Assembly: GCF_011745365.1 (NCBI RefSeq)
Contig: NW_024468910.1
Span: 698,068-762,067 of the forward strand
DNA length: 64,000 nt
Reading direction: 5' to 3'
From: Cryphonectria parasitica EP155
Taxonomy: Eukaryota > Ascomycota > Sordariomycetes > Diaporthales > Cryphonectriaceae
A program made the translations under genes and the position numbers. The notes below the pieces were generated by a model. The model was given only the letters and a program-made list of their open reading frames with translations. It was not told where the DNA came from and made no database searches. The number at the start of each line of letters is the position of its first letter. Position 1 is the stretch's first letter. Of this stretch, positions 44,703-57,500 are shown piece by piece.

Positions 44703-45677
44703 GTAGTTGTATGCAATGTGTTCTTGTTTATTGCAGTTATAGCAAGTGATACTGTTCTTCTTGCTATACTGCTTGTTGGCTGTATCGAGTTTCATGGGAT
44801 CGGCGTGCGTAGTGCTGCTTTGAGCTGTACTGCTATATCAACTATTATTCTTGTTTTGGAGTTTCTTGTCCGTATTGGCTGGAAATCTCCAAGTCTAGCT
44901 TTCTCCCTTCTTGAACTTCTTTATCTGTTGTTCATACAGATGGTTGTTGATGCGGATAGCTTGATTGGAGAATATTGCGAAGTTCTCTAGCTAATTCTGC
45001 TTGGAGATTTCATTTTTAACATTATCCTTGAGTTCCTTATAATAGTGCTCTATGAGATTCTTATCTTCCTACAGGAGTTGCGTTGAGAGTTGCTTGAATC
45101 TGATCGTGTAGGCAGAAGCTGATTTGGTCTGCTTGAGGTTCATGAGCTGCTGAGCTGTAGTGTGCTCTTCGTTGGGATTATCAAAGGTTTCTTTGAGAGC
45201 TTTTTCGAAGTCTTTAAAAGAATCGAACATGTTCTTGGTACCCTGAGTATGCGTATCGGGATCGCCCTGATGTTCCAAGTAGTTGCGTAGAGAAAGCTTA
45301 TATTAGATAAGAGCATTCTTCTCGAGACGAGTCCCTGCAAGGATAACTTTCTCAGATTTCCTGGTAAACTGAGTCTTGTAATGCAGGAAATACGCCCTGC
45401 AGTGGGTGAGGAATCCATGCAGCGTCTTTTGGTTGCCATCATATATGGCGAGCTTATCCATCTTGTATGCTTTTCCAGCGCCATTGGTGGCTGTAGAGGT
45501 GGACTGCACCTGTTGAGCCTGCTGGGCTAGCTGGGCCTGTTGGTTGGCGATGGTAGCGCTCTGAGCCTGCTGTTGTTCGCGCAGGTCCTGGATATGCTGG
45601 GTAAGCTGGTACACCTGATTGACCAGTTCTTCCTGAGTAGGAGCGCGCGAGGACGAAGGGATTCCTGGAGGAGCTAT
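44703..45677 (-). pseudogene. A5 gag
   Basis: Start position at complement 45675-45677 reads ATA before GCTCCTCCAGG. Open blocks at 45303-45614 (QQAQSATIANQQAQLAQQAQ, then KLAIYDGNQKTLHGF) and 45069-45278 (TTAQQLMNLKQTKSASAYT) are separated by one TAA. The zinc knuckle, 44703-44744, is CYNCNKQEHIAYNY: the histidine is kept, the last two cysteines read Tyr. Confidence 0.9.
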
Positions 45678-45737
45678 CGTATTCCGTATTGCTCAAGGGG
45701 GTAACACTGAACCGTTCTTGAACAAGAGTTATCAAAA

Positions 45738-46191
45738 TGTAATGAGCACTGCAGCAATCCGAAGATTCCTAAGTATACGAAGGGGTTTATGCTAACAAGA
45801 GCGGTGTTAAAGTGTTAAGTTCTTGAATACGGAACTGTACAAGTCCTAATAAGCGATGCAAGTATTCACTGCCTTTGGAGCTACTCAGTGTATGAAACTG
45901 AATACTTAGATTGATAACTGAAGAGCTATGTACTGAATCCTTCTAATGGTAATGATCGTGTTCTTATATATCCAGCTCTTCAGTATGGATCACTGTCTGG
46001 CAGCGTCCTGCGGATCACCGCGGTGATCCGGGTGAGCCTAGTAAGCCGTGCTCCTGGTGCTTCTAGTGATCTATCCCTGTCTCCTTCCTAGGTTATGTAA
46101 TCAATGCTTTGTCAGAACATTGGGTTCTTGACATCTGGTTCTTGTTGCTCGTAATCTGTTTCGTGACCTGTATGTTGGATGGGTTATAACA
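45738..46191 (-). repeat. A5 5' LTR
   Basis: 454 bp, same cassette as 38691, ends GGGTTATAACA. TTGATAACT at 45911-45919 pairs with AGTTATCAA in the leader (45727-45735), the covarying version of the A2 priming pair. Confidence 0.92.
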
Positions 46192-46401
46192 ACTAGATAG
46201 ATTCAGTACATAGCTCTTCAGTTGTTAATCTAAGTATTCAGTCTTATATACTGAGTAGCTTCAAAAGCAGTAAATACTTGCATTGCTTATTAAGACTTAT
46301 ACAGTTCCATATTCAAGAACTTAACACTTTGATACCGCTCTTATTAGCATAAATCTCCTTGTATATTTAGGAATTCTCGGATTGCTGCAGTGCTTATTAT
46401 A

Positions 46402-47000
46402 GCAATCTTCTACTCATCTTCTTTATAAATTCAGAGCTAATAGTATACATTCTTAAAATCGAGCTTGATATAGATTTGTATATAGCTTAGTTAATTGAGA
46501 ATCTCAGCAATCAAAAGCAATAGGGTGCAGTTCTTGTATATAATCCGATTCAGCATTCTATAGTTCATGCAGAAGCGCAGCTCGCTTTCTTTCTTTAGCA
46601 CAAATAGTATAGATGCGCTAGCAGAGCTGATTGAGAGTTGAATTCATCTTCTAGCTAGCATTTTCTTCAAATATTTCCTGAGTATTTCTAGTTTAGCTGT
46701 AAAGAGAGCGTACAAGAGCTTTCAGAGCAGTTTTGCTTCCTCTTCGAGCTCGATGCAATAGTTGATATTAGTATGGGGTGCGAGCGATTTTGATGTCTTC
46801 TTTATGCATAGATTAACAAAGTTGCAGTACTCAGGGAGCAGGTGCAGCTCTAGCGCTGCATTTTCTAGCTCAGCTTTGAGGAGTAGGTCTGGTAAGCTTG
46901 GGTAGTAATATGCTGCAAAGGCAATCCTTGCTTTCTCAAGCCTTTTCGCCATAATGCAGAGCTGAATCTGGGAGCGCTGAAGGGGAAATCTTCATTGCTT
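46402..47000 (-). pseudogene. Element X pol, N-terminal RT and protease linker
   Basis: An open 76-codon block (46722-46952) reads EYCNFVNLCIKKTSKSLAPH and on through a gypsy RT N-terminus. Downstream is LEILRKYLKKMLAR, then SASASILFVLKKESELRF and CMNYRMLN, the YRxLN block. It ends against A4 and continues at 31386. Confidence 0.85.
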
Positions 47001-48700
47001 CATATCCTATTGTATTACTGGATTAACGATCTCAAGCTACAGAAACTTCAGAATCAGGCTGAGCTAGCTAATATCTGCTACTATAAAGCGATAGCACTGC
47101 TTTCTGAATGTTTCTAAGCTATCTATAATCTTTATATCGATAGAGCAGCTGCTGTATATAATAATAGCTTTCTAATTAATTGAGATAAGCTTGAAGAATG
47201 CTTTAAAAGATTAGTTCTGCACTAGAGCTTTAACTAAGCAGCAATTAATCAGATTCTTCTCTGCTCCCAAGTTAACCAATCTATACGTATGCTTCCTTTT
47301 GTTTCCAAGCAACAGCCTTGCATGAATGATAAGCTGGCAAAGCTTCTGCTCAGCGTTTCCTCAGCTCTGTTGCGTAGCTGTTGCCACCTTGTTAGCCTGC
47401 TTGCAGCTGTTTGCTGTATGCTTCTTCTTCCTGCAAATCTAACATTCTGCTTCTAAGCAACTGAAACTATAGTAGCTTAGCTTATTGCAAGTGTAACAGA
47501 TATTCCGTTGAAGCTTCGGATATAGATTAGCAAAATAGCTTATCTTCTAATAGTTGTAATAGCGAGCAAAGTTATTATTAACTGTCTGAGAATGCATTAA
47601 CAAAGCTTGAGTGCTCATAAGAAGAAGTGCTTAAGAACTATGCAAAGCTATGCAGTCCCTTGCTATATAGCTTAGCTTGCTACAGCTATAACAGCTACAA
47701 TATGAGGAAGTAGTAGTTTCTGAGCTGCTGCTTAGAAGCATTTTGATAGCAGATTAAGAATTGATAATCATCTCTTAAGCGGATTCGATATATCATGCTA
47801 AGCTAATCAGAGTATTCCAGCTGCTTAAGAGCATTATCTGTATACTAATAGCAATACAAATCTCTAATTTAAAGTATATAAGAATAGCTATTATGCAGTA
47901 TTGCTCGGTATTAGAATGACGAAATTCAAGCTCCGCTTTCTGATACTAGTATATAAAGCTTATTACTAATTCGCTCTTATCTTAAGCAATACTTGCAAGT
48001 ATTGCTGCAGCAGTAATAGCGCAGATGATAGAATTAGCTAACTAGTTCTTTAGAAAGAACTTAAGTTCTTTAAAGGTAATAAGAATAAGCTTATGCTGTT
48101 CCTTCTTCTAGCAAGCAATATAATTGATTTAGTTCTACTTGGAATCGTTTTTCAAGCAGTGTACTGCATATTTCATCTTATCCGCTTTATTAATCAAGTA
48201 GCAGATATTGAAATAGTATTGCAGATTGTATAGAAATATTTTTAACTCTATATATAATCCTCTCTTATATATAAGAGCTAGCAAGCTGCAATATAGCTGT
48301 GCAAGCGCTGTTGAGAGTGCTTCTGAAGAGATTGGCACAGGAGGGGTGCTGAAAGGGCTGAAGCTAGCTGGCTGAAGCTCCGAGCTAATATTGCTGCTCT
48401 GGAGTAGTATTAAGCAAGCGCGCTTGCTTCTCAGCTGCTGCTATATCTCTTCTTCTTTTAATTAATAATTAAGCTCGTATTCCTAGCATTGCAATCTAGC
48501 TATATCTGCTGATGCCTTGAGCAAGAGATTCTTGTAAGCTGGATCTGAATTTGAGCTTGAAGGAAGGATTTAAGAAGAAAATTAGCTTAGAGTTTATAAG
48601 AGATCGGAATCGCCAGCTCATTATGATTATCGCTCTGAAGCAGCGCTGCTGCTTCATATAACTGAAGCTATTCTCACTTCTAACAGCTTACTTCTCGGGA
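47001..48700 (-). pseudogene. Element X gag and gag-pol junction
   Basis: The zinc knuckle at complement 47652-47693 reads CYSCSKLSYIARDC, with CX2CX4-x-X4C spacing and the histidine replaced by Tyr (CAT to TAT). An open block at 48135-48338 (LYCSLLALIYKRGLYIELKI) lies upstream in the likely gag core. Frames elsewhere are broken. The 5' start was not found. Confidence 0.7.
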
Positions 48701-48720
48701 AAGGATAGAAGGTTCAGATT

Positions 48721-49030
48721 TATCAGAGTAAAAAGAGCATACAAGTAAGATAAAGGGATATGAGCTGCTCTCAAGCTGCTCTGTTGATACTTTCATTCAA
48801 AGAGACTACTGAACCTATTTCCCTTCTTCTTTTTTTCGCTGCTGAATCTGTTATTCCCCTTTCCCTTATGTACACAATTAGTTTGAACTAGATGGGATGA
48901 TAATAGCCTGATAGCTATGCAGTATTGTATGAGAGCGCTGCTTCGGAGCGAAGCTCTTACAGCAGCTCTGAACTGCTACCAGGGGTTGCAAGAGCCACTT
49001 ATTTCCTTTGTACGCATACAAGCCCTGACA
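48721..49030 (-). repeat. Family X 5' LTR
   Basis: 310 bp, TATCAGAGTAAAAAGAGC (TGTCAGGG after RIP) to CAAGCCCTGACA on the plus strand, colinear with 18564-18873. Confidence 0.85.
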
Positions 49031-49109
49031 ATGAGGTTGAAGGAGATGCAAGTATGAGAATTGTTAAGATTCCTATACATTTCGAGAATATTGAATTGGA
49101 GAAATCTAA
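49031..49109 (+). pseudogene. Fragment of the unknown gene also seen at 61.5-64 kb
   Basis: Translates to IPIHFENIELEKSN and about ten upstream residues. It matches ILIYFGNIKLEKSN at about 63500-63541 and is much less RIP-altered. Trapped between the X LTR and the A6 LTR. Confidence 0.65.
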
Positions 49110-49555
49110 TGTTATAACTCATTCAATATGCAAGTTACGAAACAGGTTACGAGTAATAAGAACCAGATGTTAAGAACTCAACGTTCTAACAAAAACATGG
49201 ATTATATAACTCAGGGTTAGGGTTGTAAAGGAGGGAGGATCGCTGAATTTGCTACTGATCTCAGCAAGCTTTATATCTTGAATCGCTAAGCTTGCTAGCG
49301 ATCTCCGCGATTCATACTAAAGAGCTGAATATATAACCACATATTCATTACCATTAGATAGATTCAGTACATAGCTCTTTAGTTATTAATCTAAGTATTA
49401 GATTATTCTCTACTCTGATAGCTTCAAAAGCAATAAATACTTGCATAATTACTCAGTTATATTTCTGTATTCAAGGCTTGTACTTAGCACTGCTCTTATT
49501 AGTATAAACTCTTTGTATACTTTGGAATCTTCGGATTACTGCAGTACTTATTATA
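49110..49555 (+). repeat. A6 5' LTR
   Basis: 446 bp, TGTTATAACTCATTC to CTTATTATA. Contains the CTCAGGGTTAGGGTTG motif and the two-unit cassette, with TATA-like GAATATATAACC near 49330. Confidence 0.88.
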
Positions 49556-49615
49556 TTTTGATAACTCTTATTTAAGAATAATTCAGTATTATTCTCTTAA
49601 GCAATACGGAATATA

Positions 49616-50590
49616 ATAGCTTCTTAAGAAATCTCTTTATTCTTATATATCTCTACTTAGAAAGAACTAATTAATCAGATATACTAACTTATTCAGTATA
49701 TTCAGAATCTGCGCAATTAATAGCAAGCTTAGAGCGCTATTATTGCTAATTAGCAAGCTTAGCTAGCTTATTAAGCTTAGCAGATGCAGTTTATCTTTAT
49801 AATTATTAGCAATGCTAGAAAAGCATATAAGATAAATAAGCTTGCTATATATAATAGCAATTAGAAAATACTATATAAGTTTCTTACTTACTATAAAGCA
49901 TACTTTTTGCATTATATAATTCAGTTTACTAAGAAATTTAAGAAAATTATTCTTGCAGAAATTCGTTTCGAATAGAATGCTCTTATCTAATATAAGCCTT
50001 CTCTATGCAATTACTTAGAGTATTAGAATAATCTCAATATATATACTTAGAATACTAAGAATATATTTGATTCTTTTGTAAGCTTTGAAAAAGCTTTTAA
50101 AGAAATCTTTAGTAATTCTAATAAGAAATATACTATAGCTCAGCAGCTTATAAATCTCAAGCAAATTAAGTTAGCTTCTGCTTATATAATCAGATTTAAG
50201 CAATTCTCAGTATAATTTCTGTAGAAAGATAAGAATCTTATAAAATATTATTATAAGAAATTTAAGAATAATATTAAGAATGAAATCTTTAAGCAGAATT
50301 AATTAGAAAACTTTGCAATATTCTCTAACTAAATAATTTGCATTAACAACTATTTATATGAATAATAAATAAAGAAATTTAAAAAAGAAGAAAGCTAGAT
50401 TTAGAGATTTCTAGCTAATATAAGCAAGAAATTCCAATACAAAAATAGCAATCAATATAGCAGTATAGCTTAAAGCAGTACTATATATGCTGATTTCATG
50501 AAATTCAATGCTATTAATAAGCAATATAGCAAAAGAAACAGTATTACTTGCTACAACTGCAACAAACAGAAATACATATTATACAATTGC
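49616..50590 (+). pseudogene. A6 gag
   Basis: Starts ATAGCTTCTTAAG (ATA for ATG) and ends with a zinc knuckle at 50549-50590, CYNCNKQKYILYNC. Strongly RIP-altered. Confidence 0.8.
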
Positions 50591-52969
50591 TATTAATTTA
50601 GAAAGAATAAATAGTAATCAGTTTAGAAAGAATGCTAGATAAATATTGCTTAGCAATAGAAACTCAATTAACTAAGCAAAAACATTCTCTTGAAGCAAGT
50701 ATCGAACTCTGTTAATTATAGAAATCTCAGCTGAATATTCTGCTATAATAATAACTGCTTAATATATCTCTCGAGTAAGAAAAGCTTAGAATAATTCTCT
50801 TAGAGATCTAAGCATTATAAATAGATAGCGATAGAAGAGCGAGAGTATATGCTCAGCATAATTACAAGTAGCAACAACTCGAACTGCTCTAATATTATTG
50901 AACAAAGTATTCAAGCATTGAAGAAAGAACTTAGTAATAATACTCTTTATTATTCCTTATTATCTATATCAAGTATTATAATTAGGAATATGAATAAGAA
51001 ATGATATTCTTTTAGCTATTAATATAAATACCTAAATGATACTGAAAATATCTCTCAGACAACAGAAGAATTCAGCTAGAGCAAACGACTTAGCAATTCA
51101 TTAGAGTCTTCCGTGAACAACGAACCTAACAGCTCTACAGAAGTTCGAAAAGAAAGATTTCCCTTCAGCATTGAATGAAATAAGAAGATAATATGAATTG
51201 AATATCTTGTTTATAAAATAAAGCTAGAAGAGCTCTTTATCTGCATTTTCTTACAGAGTATCGAAGCATAGCAAAGCAAGAATCCTCGAATTAGCTTACT
51301 TTATAATCTATACTATAAGCTAGCATGAATCTCCTATGCTTATTACAGCTGCAGAATGCATTTCTTGAAAAAAGTACAGCATGAATAGTTCCTTATTAAA
51401 GAATTAGAACAAATCCTTCAAGCTATTAAAAAGCAAGAACTTCGCTTCAGAGAAATTCTTAACAAACAGTATAATAATGCATACATTGAGCTACTAAACA
51501 ACTGCTTCAAGCAATATATAAACAAGAAAATAGAATAGTAGCAATGCAGAATAATGCTTTATATGATTCATATTAATAATAAAGTTCGCAATTAGCATTA
51601 ATAGAAGAAAGATTAGAAATAATAATAATATAAGCAAAAGCAAGCTAAAAAGCTTACTTAAGAAGCAGCAAAGCAAGCTTAGAAGAAGAACAAACAGTTC
51701 TTAATAACTTCAAAAAGCTAGGATTGCTTGTAAGAGAACTGCAGATGATTAGACTGAAACAGTTCTTATATAAAGCTTTTAAAGCAAACTATGCTTATAT
51801 TAAGCTTAATATATATATTTAAAAATACAAGTATAGCGCACTATTAAATAGTAATGCTTAGAGAAATTTCATATTTCTATATATTATCAATCAAGCATAA
51901 CTACAATGGAAATGAAAGAAGCAGCTATATACTCTTAGCACTATAGAAGAATAATCTGTTGCATATAACTAAGAAGTAATTAATAAGGAAACTGATTATC
52001 TACTTATCTTAATTTAAGAATATATAATCAGAGTTTCCTTTAATACTACAAATATAGCACAATATAAGCTAATTATAAAGCTTTCATAGCTTAAGAAGCA
52101 TAATCCTCGAATTGATTGAACTACTAGCTAAATCTCATGAAAACAAGCTATATTCAGAGAGATAGTTGCAATTAATAATGCAGAATGAAAGTTAGTTATT
52201 AAAGAATACTCGGGAAAAAAAGCTTTAAATAACTTCATATATATCTTCAAGCTAGCAGAGCTAGCAGTTCAAGGAGAAGAATCTAGTAACAAGCAGATTC
52301 AAATAGTGCTAGAGCGCTAATAAGTTAGCAAAACAACAGAAGCGAGATTCTCAGCAAATCAATCCGCTTCGGAGCAACAAGAAAAGGCTTCAGAATGTGA
52401 ATTGTAAGTTCACACAAGAAAAACCTCGAAACCAAGCTCTCGAGCAGTCGGTTCAGCCCGGAGCGAATGCTCAAAGCTCTCAAAAACGCTACTAGAAACA
52501 AAGAATAAAAAGAAGCACGCTCAACAATACCTACTGTTCCTCCAGATAGCAGAAATAGTATATAAATCAGAACCAATACTTGCAAGCATATTACAAGAAT
52601 ATTACAAATTTAAGAAATTATTCCAAGAAGAATTGAATACAGAATTATCAGAATACAGCTTATACAATCATGAGATTCTGCTATAAGAAGAAAAACAGCT
52701 CAAGTTCTTTCCTATCTATAGACTAGATAAGATATAACTAGAAGCACTTAAGAAGTATTTTAATAAGAATCTTAAAAAGAGATATATATAATCATTATAA
52801 TTATTAGCAGAATATTCTATTCTATTTATACTTAAGAAGAATAGCAAGCTCAGACTATATATTAATTATAAGCAATTTAATGATATTATAATTAAGAACT
52901 AATATTTGTTACTACTTATTAAGGAATTGCAAGATAGATTGCAAGAAGTATAGTGATTTATAGCTTTAG
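50591..52969 (+). pseudogene. A6 pol, truncated in reverse transcriptase
   Basis: Linker, protease (about 51830-51870) and the N-terminal part of reverse transcriptase (the counterpart of the YRQFND block near 52855-52890), ending shortly after a LQDRLQE-like stretch. The remaining catalytic core is missing. Confidence 0.8.
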
Positions 52970-53285
52970 TGTTATGATGGCCAGAGTAGTAATTCGTGAA
53001 ACGTGAAGTACAGTGGATTAAGAGTTCTCATACATATAAAGAATATCACTTACTTTTCAAATTCTTTAGCTATAAGCAAAAAAAAAGCATCCTTTCTCTT
53101 CTTTTCAATTTTAAACCCTTTGAACAAGTCTAAGACAGATCTTTTACTCTGTTCTTACGCTCGTGTAGCCTTAGTTTGCTGTCCTCATTTGTACAAGCAT
53201 GCTTGAGTTGCACAAGTTCTTGCTCATTGCTTCAGCAGCTGTTTATCCCTTTTTCTTTCGAGAGCAACAGCTCATTTCTGATTCA
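52970..53285 (+). repeat. Family B unit in TGTTGTGG orientation
   Basis: 316 bp, TGTTATGATGGCCAGAG to TTTCTGATTCA, the reverse complement of the other units. No flanking duplication (TTAG left, ATGA right), so it may be a 5' LTR followed by internal sequence, or a rearrangement breakpoint. TATA-like ACATATAAAG is at about 53032. Confidence 0.75.
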
Positions 53286-53439
53286 ATGATGCAGTGAGTA
53301 TGAACTTAGCTATTCAGGCTGGTAGCTCAGAGCTGTTTGTATTATAATTTGTAAGGATTAGTAAGAGCAGCAAGTTTACTCTATAAACGAGCGCATTTTT
53401 TTTTCCCTGCTAAGCTCTTTTATTTCCTTTATCTATCAT
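53286..53439. other. Unassigned sequence between family B unit and A7
   Basis: No frame or repeat recognised. Continuous with 60822 onward once A7 and its ATCAT duplication are removed. Confidence 0.4.
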
Positions 53440-53859
53440 TGTAATGAGTATACAAAGGGTTTATGCTAACAAGAGCGGTATCAAAGTATTAAGTTCTTAA
53501 ATACGAAACCATACAAGTCCTAATAAGCGATGCAAGTATTCACTGCCTTTGAAGCTACTTAGTATATAAGACTGAATACTTAGATTAATAACTGAAGAGC
53601 TATATACTGAATCTATCTAATAGTAATGAACAGATTCTTATATATTCAGCTCTTCAGTTCTAACTATCCTAACTATATTCCGATCTCTCATAGTTATTTC
53701 TCCAAATATATTAATTATATTCATAATTAATATAATTACGCTAGCAACTCTAATCCGGATTACATAATCCTGCTTAGTATTCGATATTAAATTATAATAT
53801 CTAGTTTCTTGATTAGTAGAGCTTTATTCTGTAATCTGCATATTGAATGAGTTATAATA
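53440..53859 (-). repeat. A7 3' LTR with a short internal deletion
   Basis: 420 bp. After TGTAATGAG about 27 bases (the CACTGCAGCAATCCG region) are missing relative to its partner. The central cassette reads AGTTCTAACTATCCTAACTA, shared only with 60370-60816. Confidence 0.88.
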
Positions 53860-53924
53860 TTATCTCTTTTCTATTAATTATTATTCTCAATGATCTTCTA
53901 TAAGTATTCTGATAAGTTCTCCGT

Positions 53925-54572
53925 ATGCATAATCTTGCTTTCCTGATTAAAATATCGAATAGAATCAATAAATCCTGTATTCGCAGATCTTTCTCTATTC
54001 CAAAAAGTATTCAAGATTGAAATCTTCTGATTTCCCGCTTCTTAGAGAACTTTGTTAAGATACTTATCTATTTCTATTATAAAGAGCGCAGTTTCAAATC
54101 CTGCAAGATATTTTCCGGAAACTCTTCTTGCTATATTGAATATATTCGCTTGAATTGCTCCAAATGCAACATTATAAGTCTCTTCTCTAAGAAGCTTTGC
54201 AATATTGCTATCTAATATCGAAAGTTGGAAAATGAAATTGAGAAGAGAGAAACTGAGCTTCTCTGTTTGTATTAATAGAAATGAATGTAGTCTGAGAAGA
54301 TAAAATGTGCTCTGCATTGTAGTATTACTTGTATGAAGGAATTGGATTGTATAGAAGCTGAGAAGGCTGAGGCTAAGAGAATGCGTATTGCTGCTAAAGT
54401 GCAAGCTGTAGTAGCTGAGGAATCTGCTGTTATAGCTGAGGATTCTTCTTTTAAGAGTTTTGATTGGAATTCCGTAGATTTGAGGAACTTTATAATAAAC
54501 TAGTTGAGTTTTCTGAAAAGTAAGGTTTTCAAGATTTCTGAATTTCAGTTTGGGATGGAGTGATTATTCTAA
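53925..54572 (+). pseudogene. A7 antisense accessory gene, third version
   Basis: 216 codons in one frame from ATG 53925 to TAA 54570-54572, overlapping the pol TAG (complement 54569-54571). Same ends as the others (LAFLIKI near the start, DSSFKSFDWNSVDL near the end), but the middle is unlike both alpha and beta: FKSCKIFSGNSSCYIEYIR and LNCSKCNI mark the cysteine region, then the coiled coil. Several stops. Confidence 0.68.
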
Positions 54573-57500
54573 GTGCTAGTTTCTTTCCTTTTTCAATACT
54601 CAGCTACTTTTTCCTAAGCGTTTTTGATGTTTTCCTATAGTTTTCATAAATTCTTGCTTGCTAAGTAATCTTTCCATTTGATGAGATATTCCTTCATGCT
54701 ATCTATGCTTCTGTGCTTAAGAATCTTCTCTATCTTATACTCTGATTTATTATTTTCTATTTCTGCTATATTATTCGCTAATATTTTCTATACTGCTAAT
54801 TCTAATAATAAGATATGAAAAACTGAGTATATTCTTATCTTATGAAATAGAGCTAATTCGTAATTAACTGGGAAAATCTGTTGCAAGATTTTGAATAATT
54901 CTAACTTTTTGTAATTAAGTTTGTTGCTAGATTTGATTATTTTAATATTTTTTCGAAGTAGATAGATCTTATCTCTTTTCTATAGAATTAGTTTCTTAAT
55001 TCTTTTGGAGTTTGTATACTGTATTATTTATTCTTAAATGAATTGTAATTCTGATTGAAGTTCTTTTTAAATCTTCTTAATTTTCTTAATTCTTTTATCT
55101 GCAGCTTCTGTATTTGCTTCTAATAATATCTTGTAATAAGCTATTAGATTGTATTTATAAAGTATGAAGAATAATGATTTCTTTATTATGCTTATATCTG
55201 TATTATTATAAGCAAACTATATAAGAAGCAATAGATTAATTTAGTTATTCTATTTCTAATTAATATAATATTAAAGATATTGTTTAATAACTTAGTTTAT
55301 TCTTTCTATTTATTTATTTATTTGCAAGTAAAATGCTATAAATATTTTGTAATATATTTCAAGCTGTTTTATAAGCAAAGTTTAAAACTTTGAATTAAAC
55401 TTTCTATTTCTATTAAAGATTACTTCTTCTAGCATGCTATAGCTAGTAATAATCATTCTGAGAAATATATATGCGAGTTCTTCTGCTATACTGCTTTCCT
55501 TATAGAAAAGAAAGTAAGCATACTTGCTCAGTTTACAAATTACTACTAAAATGCTATTATATTATATCTTAGTTAAGAGTTCTTATAAGAGAAATAGCTT
55601 AATAATAAAGTTTAAATTAATAGATTGCTAAATAGTTATAAATACTGATAAGGAATGCAGTAGTTTATAAGATTTGTATCTTTCTGCTTTATTCTTCTTA
55701 TAGCTATTGCATTATTATAGAATATTCTCAATTCTTTTCCTAAGATTTAATAAATTTTAGTATCTTCTAATATATTTATAGATTGCTCTGATTTTCTGAT
55801 ATCTGTATACTAATGCGCTATATATATTCTTGATATAGCTATTCTATTCATCTGAAATTATTAATTCTGAATTCTTTTCCGAAGATTTAATTCTGAAGAT
55901 AGCATTCAGTTCTCTATATACATTAACAAGATTTCCTAATTTATTTTAAGCAAAGATATTCTATATATCTGAGAAATCTGCATTTCGATAATCTGATTGC
56001 TTGCTAAGAGCATCTGCTTATTCATTCTCTAAGCTTTTGCAGTATATAATTCTGAAGTTAAATTATAAGAGGAATTCTGCTTATTTAACTTATTGCTTAT
56101 TTAAGACTTTGATTATTATGAATATAATTAGATTCTTATAATTCGAATAAATTATAATTGAATATTATATACTAATAAGATAATATTGCTATTTCTTAAA
56201 AGCTTTTATTATTGCTATAAGTTTCTAATTAAGGATTTTATAGTTAATTTCTAAGCTATTCAACTTTTTTGAAAAATTGCTTATAATTCTTAAATATTCT
56301 TAGTTATCTTGCTAATCAAGTTATTTCCCGAGTATATATCCCAATGCATTGATTTTAATTTCAAAGAGTTTATAGAGATCTGCTTTGCATAGAATTAGCT
56401 CTAAGATAATATACTTAATAATCTCATTGAAAGCTTTTTATACTTTGAAAGTTTATTTAAAAAGCTGCTTCTTCTTAATAAGATTTGTAAGAGAATATAC
56501 AATTTAGCTGTAATTCTTAATAAACTGCTTATAAAAGTTAATATATTTAAGAAAAGATTTAATATTTCTAATATTTCTGAGAATTAGCTAGTTTCTAACA
56601 GCTTTTATCTTATTTTTTTGTAGCTTAATATATTTTAGCTTGATTATAAATTCGAAATAATTAATCTTTTGTATATAAAAGTAACTTTTTGCAGATTCTA
56701 TAAGAAGTTTTGCATTCTAAAGCGTTTGCAATACTGTTTTCATATATTTCTTATATTCTTTCAGCATTTGAGAGTAAATAAGAATATTATTGAAATATAT
56801 AATGATAAACTGATTCAGATACTTATATAGAATATGATTGATTATTTCTTGAAATGAAGCTAAGGCATTTATTAAACTGAAGAACATAATTAAATATTCG
56901 TAGTATTTATAATATATTCTAAAAGCAGTTTTCTATTCTTCTTCTTTCTTTATTCTAATTAGATTATAAGCTTCTTTCAGATTCAGAGCTATAAATTACT
57001 ATATTTCTTGCAATTTATCTTATAATTTCTTAATAAATAGCAATAAATATTAATTCTTAATTATAATATTATTAAGTTGCTTATAATTAATATATAGCTT
57101 AAGCTTGCTATTTTTCTTAAGTATAAATAGAATGAGATATTCTGCTAATAATTATAATGATTATATATATTCTTTCTTGAGATTCTTGTTAAGATACTCC
57201 TTGAGTATTTCTAGTTATATCTTATTTAATTCATAGATAAGAAAGAATTTGAGCTATTTTTCTTTTTATAGCAGAATCTTGTAGTTATATAAGCTGTATT
57301 CTAGCAATCCTGTATTCAGTTTTTTCTGAAATAATTTTTTGAATTTGTAATATTCTTATAGTATGCTTGCAAGTATTAGTTCTGGTTTATATGCTGTTTC
57401 TGCTATCTGGAGGAACAGTAAGTACTGTTGAGCGTATTTCTTTTCGTTCGTTGTTTTTGAAAGCTTTAAGCGTCTGCTCCGAGCTGAACTGACCGCTCGA

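Larger units (their letters stand above)
38691..46191 (-). mobile_element. Family A element A5, full length and best preserved
   Basis: 7501 bp with 454-bp LTRs (38691-39144 and 45738-46191) and a perfect ACTAG duplication (38686-38690, 46192-46196). It entered the 3' LTR of A4, so it is among the youngest insertions. Coding minus. It has the longest remaining open stretch of gag-pol in the window (231 codons, 42421-43116) and the only intact accessory gene. LTR cassette and accessory gene both differ from the common type. Confidence 0.95.
31387..46401 (+). mobile_element. Family A element A4, full length, with A5 in its 3' LTR
   Basis: 5' LTR 31387-31881; 3' LTR 38401-38690 continuing at 46197-46401 after the inserted A5. 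Flanking duplication GCAGT (31382-31386) and GCAAT (46402-46406), differing by one G-to-A change. Coding plus. It interrupts the reverse transcriptase of element X. Excluding A5 and its duplicated ACTAG it measures 7509 bp. Confidence 0.92.
18564..49030 (-). mobile_element. Family X Ty3/gypsy chromovirus, split by A3 and A4/A5
   Basis: Bounded by two 310-bp LTRs in direct orientation (18564-18873 and 48721-49030; ends TGTCAGGG...CCCTGACA). Coding is minus: gag near 48 kb, protease and reverse transcriptase 46.4-47 kb, reverse transcriptase continuing at 31.2-31.4 kb and then below 23.44 kb, then RNase H, integrase and chromodomain down to about 20.9 kb. The joins are proven by exact TATAG and GCAGT/GCAAT duplications and by unbroken protein across each. 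The proteins are clearly a different lineage from family A. A separate multi-exon gene on the plus strand lies between pol and the 3' LTR. The outer flanks (CCAAG left, ATGAG right) do not match, so one side has been rearranged. Confidence 0.88.
49110..52969 (+). mobile_element. Family A element A6, 3'-truncated
   Basis: Starts with a complete 5' LTR and runs through gag into reverse transcriptase, then ends at 52969 against a family B unit. No 3' half, accessory gene or 3' LTR of this copy is found, and no TCTAA duplication partner. Coding plus. Confidence 0.85.

Noticed and set aside
48690..48720. tRNA primer-binding site for element X
   Set aside because: The leader reads AATCTGAACCTTC in coding sense; without the host tRNA set no match could be supported.
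54042..54404. 120-codon minus-strand open frame in A7
   Set aside because: Shadow of the A7 accessory gene; not conserved as protein in other copies.
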